Numbered from the stretch's first letter, positions 24,729 to 33,296 are shown. The stretch: DNA of 64,000 bases from DATMXT01 sp963662765 (GCA_963662765.2 CAXXUP010000008.1:635632-699631); one strand, 5' to 3'. Numbers and translations: made by a program. The notes: a model not told the origin generated them from the sequence alone.

Positions 24729-25142
24729 ATGATGATTTCTACCAAAGGGCGCTACGCGCTTCGGATTATGCTCGATCTGGCGCAGCACAGCGAAGATGGT
24801 TATGTCTCGCTGACTAAAATCTCGGAGCGGCAGGGGATTTCCGTAAAATATCTCGAAGCCATCGTCTCCATGCTCAACAAGGCCGGAATGGTCGAAAGCC
24901 AGCGCGGCAAGGAGGGTGGTTACAAGCTCACCAGAAAGTCGGAGGAATACTCTGCCGGCTCCATCATCAAGCTGACCGAGGGGTCCATCGCGCCTGTGGC
25001 CTGCCTTGAGGGTGACGGCGCCGGCTGCGAGCACGCATACAGTTGCCTGACTCTCCCGCTGTGGATCAAACTTGAGGGCATTGTTGACAACTATCTTGAA
25101 AGTGTCACCTTAAAGGACTTGCTGGAACGCAATATAAAATAG
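24729..25142 (+). CDS. Rrf2-family transcriptional regulator with three cysteines
   Basis: 137 residues of the Rrf2/IscR family: winged-helix start MISTKGRYALRIMLDLA, recognition helix around ISVKYLEAIVSMLNKAGMV, and the wing GKEGGYKL. The loop after the wing has three cysteines (ACLEGDGAGCEHAYSC), the pattern that binds an iron-sulfur cluster in IscR. No iscS/iscU genes follow; the gene stands alone before a terminator. A longer reading from 24672 lacks a ribosome site; GGGAGGG precedes the ATG at 24729. A TATAAT box lies near 24693. It probably reports iron-sulfur or redox status. Confidence 0.88.
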   Translation: MMISTKGRYALRIMLDLAQHSEDGYVSLTKISERQGISVKYLEAIVSMLNKAGMVESQRGKEGGYKLTRKSEEYSAGSIIKLTEGSIAPVACLEGDGAGCEHAYSCLTLPLWIKLEGIVDNYLESVTLKDLLERNIK

Positions 25143-25291
25143 CTCACGTATCGCTGATTCTTACAAATAACGCTGCTATTGTTGACCCAAAGGAACGTAA
25201 AATCCGTTACAAACAAATCATCCATATCGAACAATATATCACAAATTTCACCATATCTAAAGGCTAAGTTTATCCAGTGATTAACAAATTG

Positions 25292-25338
25292 AAGCGGGGG
25301 ACGAATCGGCACAATGCCGATTCATCTCCCGCTTTTTT
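25292..25338 (+). terminator. bidirectional terminator
   Basis: A long stem (AAGCGGG.GA.GAATCGGCA with TGCCGATTCATCTCCCGCTT, minor mismatch), followed by TTTTTT. It separates the Rrf2 gene from the convergent MerR gene. Confidence 0.88.
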
Positions 25339-25362
25339 GTCATACGGCAGGTCTTGAAGCCG

Positions 25363-26184
25363 CTACTTTTTTTTGGCGACCGGCGCCTGAAGCTCCGTCA
25401 CCCATTTTTCGGGATCAGCCGCGTCGTCCGGCGACACCAGCACATGTCCGCGCAGGTTGCCTGCAAACTCATAGCCGTTTTCCTCCATCCAGACCGCCAG
25501 TTTTTCCGACGCCGCATCGTATCCGCCGTCAAAGGGGCCGGAAAACCGCAGCGTGGCGGCAAGTGGAATCTCCCGATACTCCTGATAGACAAACTTGCCC
25601 TTGCTCTCCCCCAGGGTGTCGACCGGAATGGCAATCTCCACATCGGGGTTCGACTCCATATAGGCCTCGTCGAAATAGGTGGAATAGCCGTCACTGTGAC
25701 AGGCGATGCCGTTTTGCGCAATATACTTTCCAAGCTCCTCCCAGAGCAGGCCCTCCATGTTGTACTTCGGAATGATGCCCCGAAGCGACAGCACCTTGAC
25801 GGAGGACAGTTTCTTCAGCTCTACATCGTAGATCATTTGATAGCGCTCCTCTCGCACTTTTCGGCTCAGTTGCGTAAGCCGCATCAGCTTTGTGCCCTCC
25901 GCCTCGATCGCGGAGCGCACATAAGCGGCCTTGGTGCGTAAAACGCTGTCCATATAGGCGGCATCCTCGAAATTCGGCAAAATCTCGCCGATTTCACCGA
26001 TGGAGAATCCGAGATCCCGCAGCGTGACGATCCTCTTCGCCAGCGGAATCTGCCCGGCGCTGTACTGCCGGTATCCGGTGAATTTATCGATTTCTGCCGG
26101 ACACAGCAGGCCGCACTTTTCATAGTGGCGCAGCATGCGGGGGGATACCCGCACCAGCTTTGAAAATTCGCCTATTTTGAACAA
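25363..26184 (-). CDS. MerR-family regulator with GyrI-like ligand domain
   Basis: 273 residues from a TTG start at 26184 with AAAGGAGG eight bases upstream. N-terminal MerR winged helix (FKIGEFSKLVRVSPRMLRHY, YEKCGLLCP), a coiled-coil dimer helix (about 75-115), then a BmrR/GyrI-type effector domain (about 120-270) ending LQAPVAKKK. The fold binds cationic or hydrophobic compounds and reshapes over-long promoters. Its own promoter has a 19-bp spacer, the MerR hallmark, and a 14-bp perfect palindrome lies next to it. The VOC-family gene lies upstream on the same strand, 114 bases away. Confidence 0.9.
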   Translation of the reverse strand: MFKIGEFSKLVRVSPRMLRHYEKCGLLCPAEIDKFTGYRQYSAGQIPLAKRIVTLRDLGFSIGEIGEILPNFEDAAYMDSVLRTKAAYVRSAIEAEGTKLMRLTQLSRKVREERYQMIYDVELKKLSSVKVLSLRGIIPKYNMEGLLWEELGKYIAQNGIACHSDGYSTYFDEAYMESNPDVEIAIPVDTLGESKGKFVYQEYREIPLAATLRFSGPFDGGYDAASEKLAVWMEENGYEFAGNLRGHVLVSPDDAADPEKWVTELQAPVAKKK

Positions 26185-26204
26185 CGGTGCACCTCCTTTT
26201 TCAA

Positions 26205-26255
26205 GCAAACCGGTTTGCGATTACAGCATAAGCCTTGGCACAATGTCAGAGTCAA
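26205..26255 (-). promoter_or_regulatory. MerR-type promoter with 19-bp spacer and palindrome
   Basis: On the minus strand: TTGACT (26250-26255), 19-bp spacer, TATGCT (26225-26230), then the perfect palindrome GCAAACCGGTTTGC (26205-26218) near the start of the transcript. The extra-long spacer is what MerR activators correct, so autoregulation is likely. Confidence 0.65.
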
Positions 26256-26297
26256 GAGGCATTTTCGAATATTTTTTAGTGAAAGGGGAAGGGACCC

Positions 26298-26765
26298 TCA
26301 CGCAAGACAGTCCCGCACGAAATCGACCGGCACGTCCATTCGGGCGGCCGTCTCCTCGCTTGTCATACCGGATGCAACAAATCTGCGGCAAACTGCCTTT
26401 ATATCCTCTCCAACCTCGATGATGTGGCCGTCCGGGTCGTAAAACCGCACCACCCGTTGCCCCCACCGATGCTCAAACACCGGGTGGACACACCGAATGT
26501 CGGGAAAGCCCGCGAGTTTTTCAGCAAAGCCGTCGAAGTCATCCTCTTCAAAGTAGAGTTCGGCGTCGTTGCCAGAAAAGGTGATTTCCCCCTCCATCTT
26601 GCGAATGAATGTCTGCCAGCTCTCTTTGGTCTGCAGAAATATGCCGCCTGTCAGCGTGACATTCGCGCCAAAGTCGAGTTCTGTCTTGAGCCCTAATACC
26701 TCGCCGTAGAATTTTTTTGATTTTTCCATGTTGCATATGGCGAGTAACGGTCCTTTGAACTCCAT
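26298..26765 (-). CDS. VOC superfamily (glyoxalase-like) protein
   Basis: 155 residues. Paired beta-alpha-beta modules are visible: GPLLAICNMEKSKKFYGEVL, then the second half ending VVRFYDPDGHIIEVGEDI, which carries the conserved Glu metal ligand. The last 35 residues form an extra helical tail. Such proteins bind or modify small toxic compounds; activity here is undefined. The ATG at 26765 has GGGGATAT upstream. It is upstream of and co-directional with the MerR gene but separated by that gene's promoter. Confidence 0.82.
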   Translation of the reverse strand: MEFKGPLLAICNMEKSKKFYGEVLGLKTELDFGANVTLTGGIFLQTKESWQTFIRKMEGEITFSGNDAELYFEEDDFDGFAEKLAGFPDIRCVHPVFEHRWGQRVVRFYDPDGHIIEVGEDIKAVCRRFVASGMTSEETAARMDVPVDFVRDCLA

Positions 26766-26858
26766 GAGATATCCCCTCCGTTTTGTATGTGCAGTATTTG
26801 TGGCGGGCTTGCCGCACTGTCATCATACCACACCCCGGCACTTAAAAAAAGCCGACGA

Positions 26859-26889
26859 AAAGGGGGCGGACACGCTGTCCGCCCCCTTT
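26859..26889 (-). terminator. terminator for the perR-desulfoferrodoxin operon
   Basis: Perfect 14-bp stem AAAGGGGGCGGACA / TGTCCGCCCCCTTT with loop CGC, and on the minus strand a TTTTTTT run at 26844-26850. Confidence 0.88.
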
Positions 26890-26903
26890 GGAGTTAGTTC
26901 ATA

Positions 26904-27284
26904 TTACAGCTTTGTCAGCCACAGGCCATGGAGGTTGCAGTAGGCGTAGACTGCGACCGGCTTGTCGCCGCCGAGCGCGAAAACGGCCTGCGGCTTGTCG
27001 CCAGGCTTTAAGCACTTACGCTGTCCGCCCGCCTCGGTCTGGACGTAGACCCACTCGATGTGATGCTCTTCGGTCATGGGATGGGCAACTGAGCCGATGT
27101 CGACAATTAAGGTGTCTCCCTCGACCTTGGCGACGGGAACATGTTTCTCAAGGCTGGCGTCAACGCTGCCGGGTATAAGTTTTGTCATCTCTTCGCCGCA
27201 GCAGATCATCGGCACGCCGGAGCTGTAAATCATGCCCACGAGGTTTCCGCAGTGCTTGCAGATGTAGAAGCTGATTTCACACAT
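26904..27284 (-). CDS. dfx: desulfoferrodoxin (superoxide reductase)
   Basis: 126 residues. The N-terminal desulforedoxin centre has C9, C12, C28 and C29. The catalytic iron site has EKHVP (H47), AHPM (H67), EEHHIEW (H73/H74) and YCNLHG (C116, H119). This is a class I two-iron superoxide reductase, which reduces superoxide to peroxide without making oxygen, using electrons from rubredoxin. The ATG at 27284 has GGGAGG upstream, two bases after the PerR-like gene stops, so the pair is an operon. Rubredoxin is encoded at 20.1 kb. Confidence 0.95.
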   Translation of the reverse strand: MCEISFYICKHCGNLVGMIYSSGVPMICCGEEMTKLIPGSVDASLEKHVPVAKVEGDTLIVDIGSVAHPMTEEHHIEWVYVQTEAGGQRKCLKPGDKPQAVFALGGDKPVAVYAYCNLHGLWLTKL

Positions 27285-27286
27285 AG

Positions 27287-27703
27287 CTATTCCTCCCGTA
27301 TTATTTGATCGTTTTCTTTTTGCTGACATTCGGGACAGAGTCCCACAAGGACCAAGCGGTGCCATTCGATTTTATAGCCTATAAGGGCGTCGGGAGCCTC
27401 GTTAAATTCCTCTCGGTACGGGAGCATCGTGTCTATCACCATGCCGCAACCGCGGCAGCAAAAGTGATAGTGGTTGTCCCGCCGAAAGTCGAAGTGATCG
27501 GGACCCACCGGCATGGACAGCCTTTTCAGCTCACCGAGTTCCGAGAGAAGATTTAAATTGCGATAAACCGTTCCCCGGCTGATGTGCGGATCTTGCCGCC
27601 TTGCCACCTCATAGATCTGTTCGGCCGTCGGATGGTCGCAACTGCTTTGAACTACATCCAAAACCAGTTTGCGCTGCGCCGTGTTTCGTACTACCCTTGC
27701 CAC
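27287..27703 (-). CDS. perR: Fur-family regulator, PerR-like
   Basis: A 138-residue winged-helix metalloregulator. RNTAQRKLVLDVVQ opens the family pattern, and SRGTVYRNLNLLSELGE is the recognition helix. Zinc pairs CRGC and CPEC are both present, and the regulatory site has HFDFRRDNHYHF. Linkage to desulfoferrodoxin favours PerR (peroxide sensing) over iron-sensing Fur. I chose the GTG at 27703, not the ATG at 27733, because a strong promoter overlaps the longer start and the transcript would begin near 27716. Confidence 0.85.
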   Translation of the reverse strand: MARVVRNTAQRKLVLDVVQSSCDHPTAEQIYEVARRQDPHISRGTVYRNLNLLSELGELKRLSMPVGPDHFDFRRDNHYHFCCRGCGMVIDTMLPYREEFNEAPDALIGYKIEWHRLVLVGLCPECQQKENDQIIREE

Positions 27704-27723
27704 TCCATCACGCCCTTTATCAT

Positions 27724-27752
27724 AGAATAGCATATTTTTCCCTATAAGTCAA
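27724..27752 (-). promoter_or_regulatory. promoter of the perR-dfx operon
   Basis: On the minus strand TTGACT (27747-27752), 17-bp spacer, TATTCT (27724-27729). AT-rich flanks; no exact PerR box was seen. Confidence 0.78.
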
Positions 27753-27883
27753 ATATATCAGGATTTAATCCTACCGTATTAGTCAAACTGCACAAATATC
27801 TAATGGAAGGAAACCATAATTATACCAAATTTATCTGCGTTGAGGATTTGTCGACAACCTCATTATACGGGCTTACATCTGCC

Positions 27884-28516
27884 TCACGCCGGTCTAACCG
27901 GATGCCGGATGACGGTCTTTTGCATCGCGGCGTCTCCTTTTCGAGGGTCGGTCAGATAGATCTCGTGGTGCAGTCGGGCTTCGGAGAAGTCAAGGGCATA
28001 GCCGTTTTGCGCCGCATAGGCATCCATGGCCAAAACGGTCGCAGGTTCGTCGTCGTAGGTGCCGACATGTATGCACTGCACGCAAAGACCCTCTCGGAGT
28101 GTCCAGAACGTGACCTTTGAGAAGTCAGTCTTTTTCTTTTGAGCCGCTGTTTTTATTGCCCAGTCGAAGTCGACCTTTGTCACAAAATCCGGCAGCCGGA
28201 TGACTGAAATCCAATGAAAAGCTTCCTTATGCGTGTAGTCGACACCGGCCAACCCGTCCTGCCACCAGAAACCCTCGAGCGGCGGCACCACATACTCGAA
28301 AAATCCGTCGATTTTGCGCCCGCCCTTGCAGCTCATCTTAAGGGTATAGGCCACACCGTAAAGCAGGCCGACCGCTGCCTGATACGCTCCGCCCGGGGCA
28401 TTGGGATTGCCCGTCCCCCGCACGGCCAGAAAGTTCATCTCCGGGATTTCCACGACTACCGGGGCGCGGGGCGGCAGATAGAACTCCTTATATTCCTTTT
28501 TGAAGTCGAAAGCCAT
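27884..28516 (-). CDS. stand-alone GyrI-like small-molecule binding protein
   Basis: About 210 residues with the GyrI-like fold: PVVVEIPEMNFLAVRGTGNP at the start, FFEYVVPPLEGFWW in the middle, and the ending HHEIYLTDPRKG that is typical of the family. No DNA-binding domain is present. Such proteins bind or hydrolyse toxic small molecules. The ATG at 28516 has GGGAGG upstream; an extension to 28573 has no ribosome site. Third GyrI-like domain within 5 kb. Confidence 0.85.
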   Translation of the reverse strand: MAFDFKKEYKEFYLPPRAPVVVEIPEMNFLAVRGTGNPNAPGGAYQAAVGLLYGVAYTLKMSCKGGRKIDGFFEYVVPPLEGFWWQDGLAGVDYTHKEAFHWISVIRLPDFVTKVDFDWAIKTAAQKKKTDFSKVTFWTLREGLCVQCIHVGTYDDEPATVLAMDAYAAQNGYALDFSEARLHHEIYLTDPRKGDAAMQKTVIRHPVRPA

Positions 28517-28622
28517 TCCCATTCCTCCCTTGCCGTAATTACCACATATGCCCAAATTCCTACATCTCATCATACCACTCTGCCAGCAAAAAGAAAAGGA
28601 TCTCCGTCACAAGCGCAGCTAT

Positions 28623-28660
28623 AACAAAGATGGGCGGCTTTGCAGCCGCCCATCTTTGTT
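28623..28660 (-). terminator. terminator after the CoA-disulfide reductase gene
   Basis: A 17-bp stem (AACAAAGATGGGCGGCT with its complement, loop TTGC). It lies 35 bases beyond the stop at 28695. Confidence 0.8.
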
Positions 28661-28694
28661 GCTGTCCGGACAGGCAATCAAATTGCCACCGGAA

Positions 28695-31157
28695 TTATAT
28701 AAACAGGTTGACGTTCGATTCCTCGGCGTCCCCCAGATATGCACCCACGCCGCCAAGCTCCACCCCGTCGATCAGTTCTTCCTCCTTGATACCCATGACG
28801 TCCATGCTCATGGTACAGGCGACGATCTTGACGCCGGCCTTCATGGCGCTTTGGATCAGATCCTCGAGGGAGTCGACATTCTTGTCCTTCATGATGCGCC
28901 GCATCATAGCGGTTCCCATGCCGCCCATGTTCATTTTGGAGAGCTTCAGTTTTCCGGTGCCTCGCGGCATCATAGTGCCGAACATGCCCTCGACAAAGCT
29001 CTTTTTTACGTGCTGTTTATCGGGTTTGCGCAGCACGTTCAGTCCCCAGAAGGTGAAGAACATGGTGACAGGGCGTCCCATTGCTGCCGCGCCGTTGGCG
29101 ATGATGAAGCTTGCCAGCACCCGGTCGAGGTCGCCGGAGAAGACGATGATAGTCTTGCCTTCGGCGGTGTCGACGGTTTTAACTGCGGAGGTTATTCCTG
29201 CTTCCTTATCCCCTTTGCGAACGGTGGCCACATAATCGGTCCCTCGCCGCTCCTTACCAACAAGGGTGTTGCCGGTACGGCGGCACCAGGCGTCAATGTC
29301 CCGCATGAAGCCGGGATCGGAGGCTGAGACCTCCATCACATCACCGTCCTTCATGTCCTTTATGGTCTCAAAAACCTTCATGATGGGGCCGGGGCACTGC
29401 ATGCCGCTGCAGTCAAGCCGGATAGCGGTGGTCGGAAGATCCTTCGTGTCGGTGTGACCGGTGTCGGCGATCGGCGTCTTGGAAAATGAGAGACCGCATG
29501 CTGCGTAGTGTGTCGACTGGTAGAAGCGGGTGCCGGCCGGATAGAGCTCGACGCGCGAAAATCCGCTTTGCATTAGGACGCGGGTCGCGTTGTAGGAGCG
29601 CACGCCGATGGCGCAAAACACGATAATTTCTTTCGTGTTGTCGAGCTCGCCAAGCCTGCGGCGAAGCTGTCCCAGCGGGATATGCACGGCGCCCGGCAGC
29701 GTGAAGGCCAGAAGCTCGGCATCCTCCCGAACGTCAAGCAGCAAGGCGTCGGTTTTTTTCTCGAGAGCGTCCCAATCGCAGAAGGTCAGCCTGCCGGAAA
29801 GCACGTTTTCAGCCGTAAATCCCGCCATGTTGACGGGGTCTTTGGCTGAGGAGAAGGGGGGCGCGTACGCGAGTTCCAGCGCCTTGAGGTCGGCGATACC
29901 GCCGCCGAGGCGAATGGTGACCGCAATGGTGTCGATGCGCTTGGAGACCCCGTCGCCACCGACGATCTGGGCGCCGAAAATGCGCTTTCCGTCCATTGAG
30001 AAAAGCAGCTTCAAGGTCATGGGCACGGCACCCGGATAGTAGCCGGCGTGGGAATTCTGCGTGATGATTACGCTCTCGTAGTCCTTGCCCCGCACAAGTC
30101 CCCGCTTAATGAGTGCCTTTTCGTTTGCGCCTGTCGAGGCTGCCGTCAGATCAAAGAGCCCCACGGCGGATGTGCCCTGCGAGCCCTCGTACCGCTCGCT
30201 GCCGCCCGCGATGTTGTCGGCCGCGATGCGGCCCTGCTTATTGGCAGGTCCCGCCAGCGGGATCATGGTGCGATCTTTGAAAATGAAGTCTTCGACTTCC
30301 GCCGCATCACCCACCGCGTAAATGTCGGGGTCCGACGTGCGCATGTGGTCGTCGGTGACAATACCACCACGGGCACCCATCGCGAGCCCTGCCGCCTTGG
30401 CGAGTTCTCCGTTCGGTCGTACGCCGATCGACAGGATGACAAGCTCGGCCGACACGGTTTTGCCGCTCTTCAATGTGATCGTAACATGGTCTCCGGTGTC
30501 GGCAAAGGAGGCGACGCCGTCGCCGAGATATAAGTTCACGCCGTTTTGCGTGAGATTTTCATGCAAAAGCTGCGCCATCTCGAAGTCGAGGGGCGCCATG
30601 ACTTGGTCGAGCATTTCGACAATGGAGACCTCAAGACCTATATGAACAAGGTTTTCCGCCATTTCGAGCCCGATGAAGCCCCCGCCGATGACGGCTGCGG
30701 TTTTAACCCCCGGCTCTTTGACCATGGCGCGGATATTGTCGGTGTCCGGCACCGTCCAGAGTGTACGGATGCGGGGGGAGTCAATGCCGGGGATGGGAGG
30801 GCGCAGCGGAGAGGAGCCGGTCGAAATGACCAGCTTATCATAGCTTTCAGTGTAAGTTTCGCCGGTGTCGAGCTTTTTCACCGTGACCGACTTTGCGGTC
30901 GGGTCGATGGCCGTCACTTCGTTTTTGACACGCACGTCGACTTTATATTTGTCCCGCATGGCTTCTGGCGTCACCAGCAGCAGCGATTTGCGGTCCTTGA
31001 TGACGTCTCCCACATGATAGGGCAATCCGCAGTTGGCATACGAGATGTAGTCACCTCGCTCGAACATGATGATCTGGGCCTCTTCGTCCAGTCTACGCAG
31101 CCGCGCCGCGCAGCTCGCGCCGCCTGCGACGCCGCCGATTATCAAAACTTTGCGCAT
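28695..31157 (-). CDS. four-domain CoA-disulfide reductase / rhodanese / TusA / DsrE fusion
   Basis: 820 residues. (1) Flavin-dependent pyridine-nucleotide oxidoreductase, about 1-450, with the FAD motif GGVAGGASCAARLRR and redox Cys43 (YANCGLPYH). (2) Rhodanese domain, about 470-555, with active-site VFCAIGVRSY. (3) TusA domain, about 575-645, LDCSGMQCPGPIMKV with the CPxP motif. (4) DsrE-like domain, about 660-820. Together these reduce persulfides or CoA disulfide and pass sulfur between cysteines using NAD(P)H. The ATG at 31157 has GGGAGG upstream. Single-gene unit. The architecture is known from anaerobes, where it links redox balance and sulfane-sulfur handling. Confidence 0.93.
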   Translation of the reverse strand: MRKVLIIGGVAGGASCAARLRRLDEEAQIIMFERGDYISYANCGLPYHVGDVIKDRKSLLLVTPEAMRDKYKVDVRVKNEVTAIDPTAKSVTVKKLDTGETYTESYDKLVISTGSSPLRPPIPGIDSPRIRTLWTVPDTDNIRAMVKEPGVKTAAVIGGGFIGLEMAENLVHIGLEVSIVEMLDQVMAPLDFEMAQLLHENLTQNGVNLYLGDGVASFADTGDHVTITLKSGKTVSAELVILSIGVRPNGELAKAAGLAMGARGGIVTDDHMRTSDPDIYAVGDAAEVEDFIFKDRTMIPLAGPANKQGRIAADNIAGGSERYEGSQGTSAVGLFDLTAASTGANEKALIKRGLVRGKDYESVIITQNSHAGYYPGAVPMTLKLLFSMDGKRIFGAQIVGGDGVSKRIDTIAVTIRLGGGIADLKALELAYAPPFSSAKDPVNMAGFTAENVLSGRLTFCDWDALEKKTDALLLDVREDAELLAFTLPGAVHIPLGQLRRRLGELDNTKEIIVFCAIGVRSYNATRVLMQSGFSRVELYPAGTRFYQSTHYAACGLSFSKTPIADTGHTDTKDLPTTAIRLDCSGMQCPGPIMKVFETIKDMKDGDVMEVSASDPGFMRDIDAWCRRTGNTLVGKERRGTDYVATVRKGDKEAGITSAVKTVDTAEGKTIIVFSGDLDRVLASFIIANGAAAMGRPVTMFFTFWGLNVLRKPDKQHVKKSFVEGMFGTMMPRGTGKLKLSKMNMGGMGTAMMRRIMKDKNVDSLEDLIQSAMKAGVKIVACTMSMDVMGIKEEELIDGVELGGVGAYLGDAEESNVNLFI

Positions 31158-31325
31158 ACGATGCGCCTCCCTTCAAGTCAGTATTTATTGTACGCGCGCA
31201 GCGCAGGACAAACTGTAACTTTGTCACACAGCGCCACCGGGCGCATCCAAGAAATATTTTTATCGCCTGAGGTGCCAAATATTTATTTCTCGGCGCCCTT
31301 CGGAGAAGTGCGTAGCGTTTTTCCT

Positions 31326-31347
31326 ACTTTTAATATACTTTTAACCC
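31326..31347 (+). promoter_or_regulatory. 11-bp spaced direct repeat, possible Pho-type operator
   Basis: ACTTTTAA occurs at 31326 and again at 31337. An 11-bp period is the spacing used by PhoB/PhoP-type response regulators. It lies about 100 bases before the alkaline phosphatase gene. No regulator gene is in the window. Confidence 0.35.
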
Positions 31348-31441
31348 GGCGCAGATGGCACCGCTGCAGAGCAGGCGGCTATAATTTGCCATAGGAGCGG
31401 ATATTTCATAATGAAAACCGAATTTGACAAGGGGGATATGA

Positions 31442-33073
31442 ATGAAAAAAAGACTTTTACCCGCCCTGATCGCGCTTGTTTTGTTGACCACGACCGTCTT
31501 TCCGGCCTACGCCGCCGGAATTGATGACGTTACGGTCGCCAGCCCCATAAAAAATGTCATCATGATGATTCCGGACGGCATGAGCACCGATGTGGTCACG
31601 CTTTCCCGCTGGTATGCCGGCGGCCATGCGCTGAATCTCGATGAGATGGCCTCAGGGCTTGTGCGCACCTATTCGTCCGATGCCGCCATCGCCGACTCGG
31701 CGCCGGCCGGAACCGCTTTTGCAACAGGCTATAAGTCTCACACCGGCTACGTCGGCGTCCTTCCGGATGTCAATACCATGCCGGGACTCCCCGCGCTCGA
31801 CCCCGCCCAAAAAAAGGCGCCGGTGGCGAGTATTCTCGAAGCAGCAAAACTTTCCGGACGGGCGACCGGCCTTGTCGCCACAAGTGAAATCATGCACGCC
31901 ACCCCGGCTGACTTTTCGTCGCACTACGCCAGCCGCAAGGCCTACGACATCATCTCCATGCAGCAAGTCTATCAGGGAATCGACGTAGTGTTGGGGGCTG
32001 GCACCAAGTACCTCACTTCCGAAGGCCGCAGTGACGGCAACGACATGCTGTCGGTTATCAAACAGAAGTATCAGTTCATTGATACCGTATCTGAGATGAA
32101 TGACGTCACCACGGGCAAACTCTGGGGCATGTTCGCCGATACTGCGCTCGACTATGAATTTGACCGCAACCCCACGGAGCAACCGTCGCTTGCCGAAATG
32201 ACACAAAAGGCCATTGACCTTCTCTCCCAAGATGAGGACGGATTTTTCCTGATGGTGGAGGGCAGCAAAATCGACTGGGCCGCCCACGCCAATGACCCCA
32301 TCGGGCTGATCTCCGACTGCCTGGCTTTTGACGAGGCCGTCGGCGTAGCCCTCGACTTTGCCAAGGCCGACGGCAGCACCGTTGTCATCAGCTGCACCGA
32401 CCACGGCAACAGCGGCGTCAGCATCGGAGACGCCGGTACTACCGGAGACTACGACAAGCTGCCGCTTTCAACCTTTATCGGACCGCTATTAGGGGCAACC
32501 CTGACCGGCGAGGGACTTGAAGAGGTCCTGACTGCCGACCGCTCCAACGCGGCGGAAGTGATGGCCAAATATTACGGCATCACCGATTTGACGGATGTGG
32601 AGCTTGCAGCCATCAAGTCGACGAAGAATGGCTCCATGAACTACACCGTCGGCCCCATGATCGCCAGGCGCGCCCACATCGGATTTACAACGGGCGGACA
32701 TACCGGGGAGGATGTGACCCTGTACGTATACGCACCCGCAGGTGTCGACCAGTTGACCGGAACGGTGGAGAATACCGATCTCGCCCGCTACATGGAGAAG
32801 GCCATGGGCGTGAGCCTTTCGGCCGCTACAAAAAAGCTCTTTGTCCCGGCCAGAACCGCCTTTGAGGCCAAGGGCGCCACGGTCAGCTTTGATGCAGCCG
32901 ATGCAAAAAACCCCGTCGTTATTGTCAGAAAGGGCACAACCGAAATTCGGATTCCCATCAACACTAACCTCGCCTATGTGAACGGTACTGCCGTGGAGCT
33001 TGACGGTGTGGCGGTCTTCACCGGATCCGGGACAACATATGTTCCGCGCAGCGCCGTCGACCTGATTTCATAG
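31442..33073 (+). CDS. secreted alkaline phosphatase with C-terminal stalk domain
   Basis: 543 residues. Signal peptide 1-24 with cut near AYAAG. The PhoA-type catalytic domain has IPDGMS (metal Asp), DSAPAGTAFATG with the nucleophile Ser, ATSEIMHATPADFSSHY, VEGSKIDWAAHAND, TDHGNSG and TTGGHTGED, so all metal ligands are visible. After about residue 460 a copper-amine-oxidase-N-like stalk domain appears (KLFVPARTAFEAKGA, TTYVPRSAVDLI), here without any oxidase chemistry; it probably tethers the enzyme at the surface. It releases phosphate from monoesters outside the cell. Strong ribosome site. Confidence 0.92.
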   Translation: MKKRLLPALIALVLLTTTVFPAYAAGIDDVTVASPIKNVIMMIPDGMSTDVVTLSRWYAGGHALNLDEMASGLVRTYSSDAAIADSAPAGTAFATGYKSHTGYVGVLPDVNTMPGLPALDPAQKKAPVASILEAAKLSGRATGLVATSEIMHATPADFSSHYASRKAYDIISMQQVYQGIDVVLGAGTKYLTSEGRSDGNDMLSVIKQKYQFIDTVSEMNDVTTGKLWGMFADTALDYEFDRNPTEQPSLAEMTQKAIDLLSQDEDGFFLMVEGSKIDWAAHANDPIGLISDCLAFDEAVGVALDFAKADGSTVVISCTDHGNSGVSIGDAGTTGDYDKLPLSTFIGPLLGATLTGEGLEEVLTADRSNAAEVMAKYYGITDLTDVELAAIKSTKNGSMNYTVGPMIARRAHIGFTTGGHTGEDVTLYVYAPAGVDQLTGTVENTDLARYMEKAMGVSLSAATKKLFVPARTAFEAKGATVSFDAADAKNPVVIVRKGTTEIRIPINTNLAYVNGTAVELDGVAVFTGSGTTYVPRSAVDLIS

Positions 33074-33296
33074 GCGCATTTCATATGCTTCCTCCATTAC
33101 CTCACATACATCGTGCAAAGACCCGCAAAAACTCTTATTACGTTTGCCTCGCGCAATCCGGCCAGCAGGCCGGAAAATGAGCGCAAAAAAAACCACCCTC
33201 TTCGGGATTTCCCTGGTCCCGGAAAGGGCGGTTTTTTTGTCTGCCTGTTGCGTCTAGGCGGCGATTTTATAAATTCCGCCATGCAAACAGTGCACC
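33074..33296. other. gap with terminator
   Basis: A long hairpin at 33185-33238 (AAAAAAACC.CCCT paired with AGGG.GGTTTTTTT) ends the alkaline phosphatase transcript. The rest of the stretch shows no coding potential. Confidence 0.7.
33185..33238 (+). terminator. Rho-independent terminator after alkaline phosphatase
   Basis: Paired A-run/T-run stem with one mismatch and a large structured loop, ending in seven T. Confidence 0.8.
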
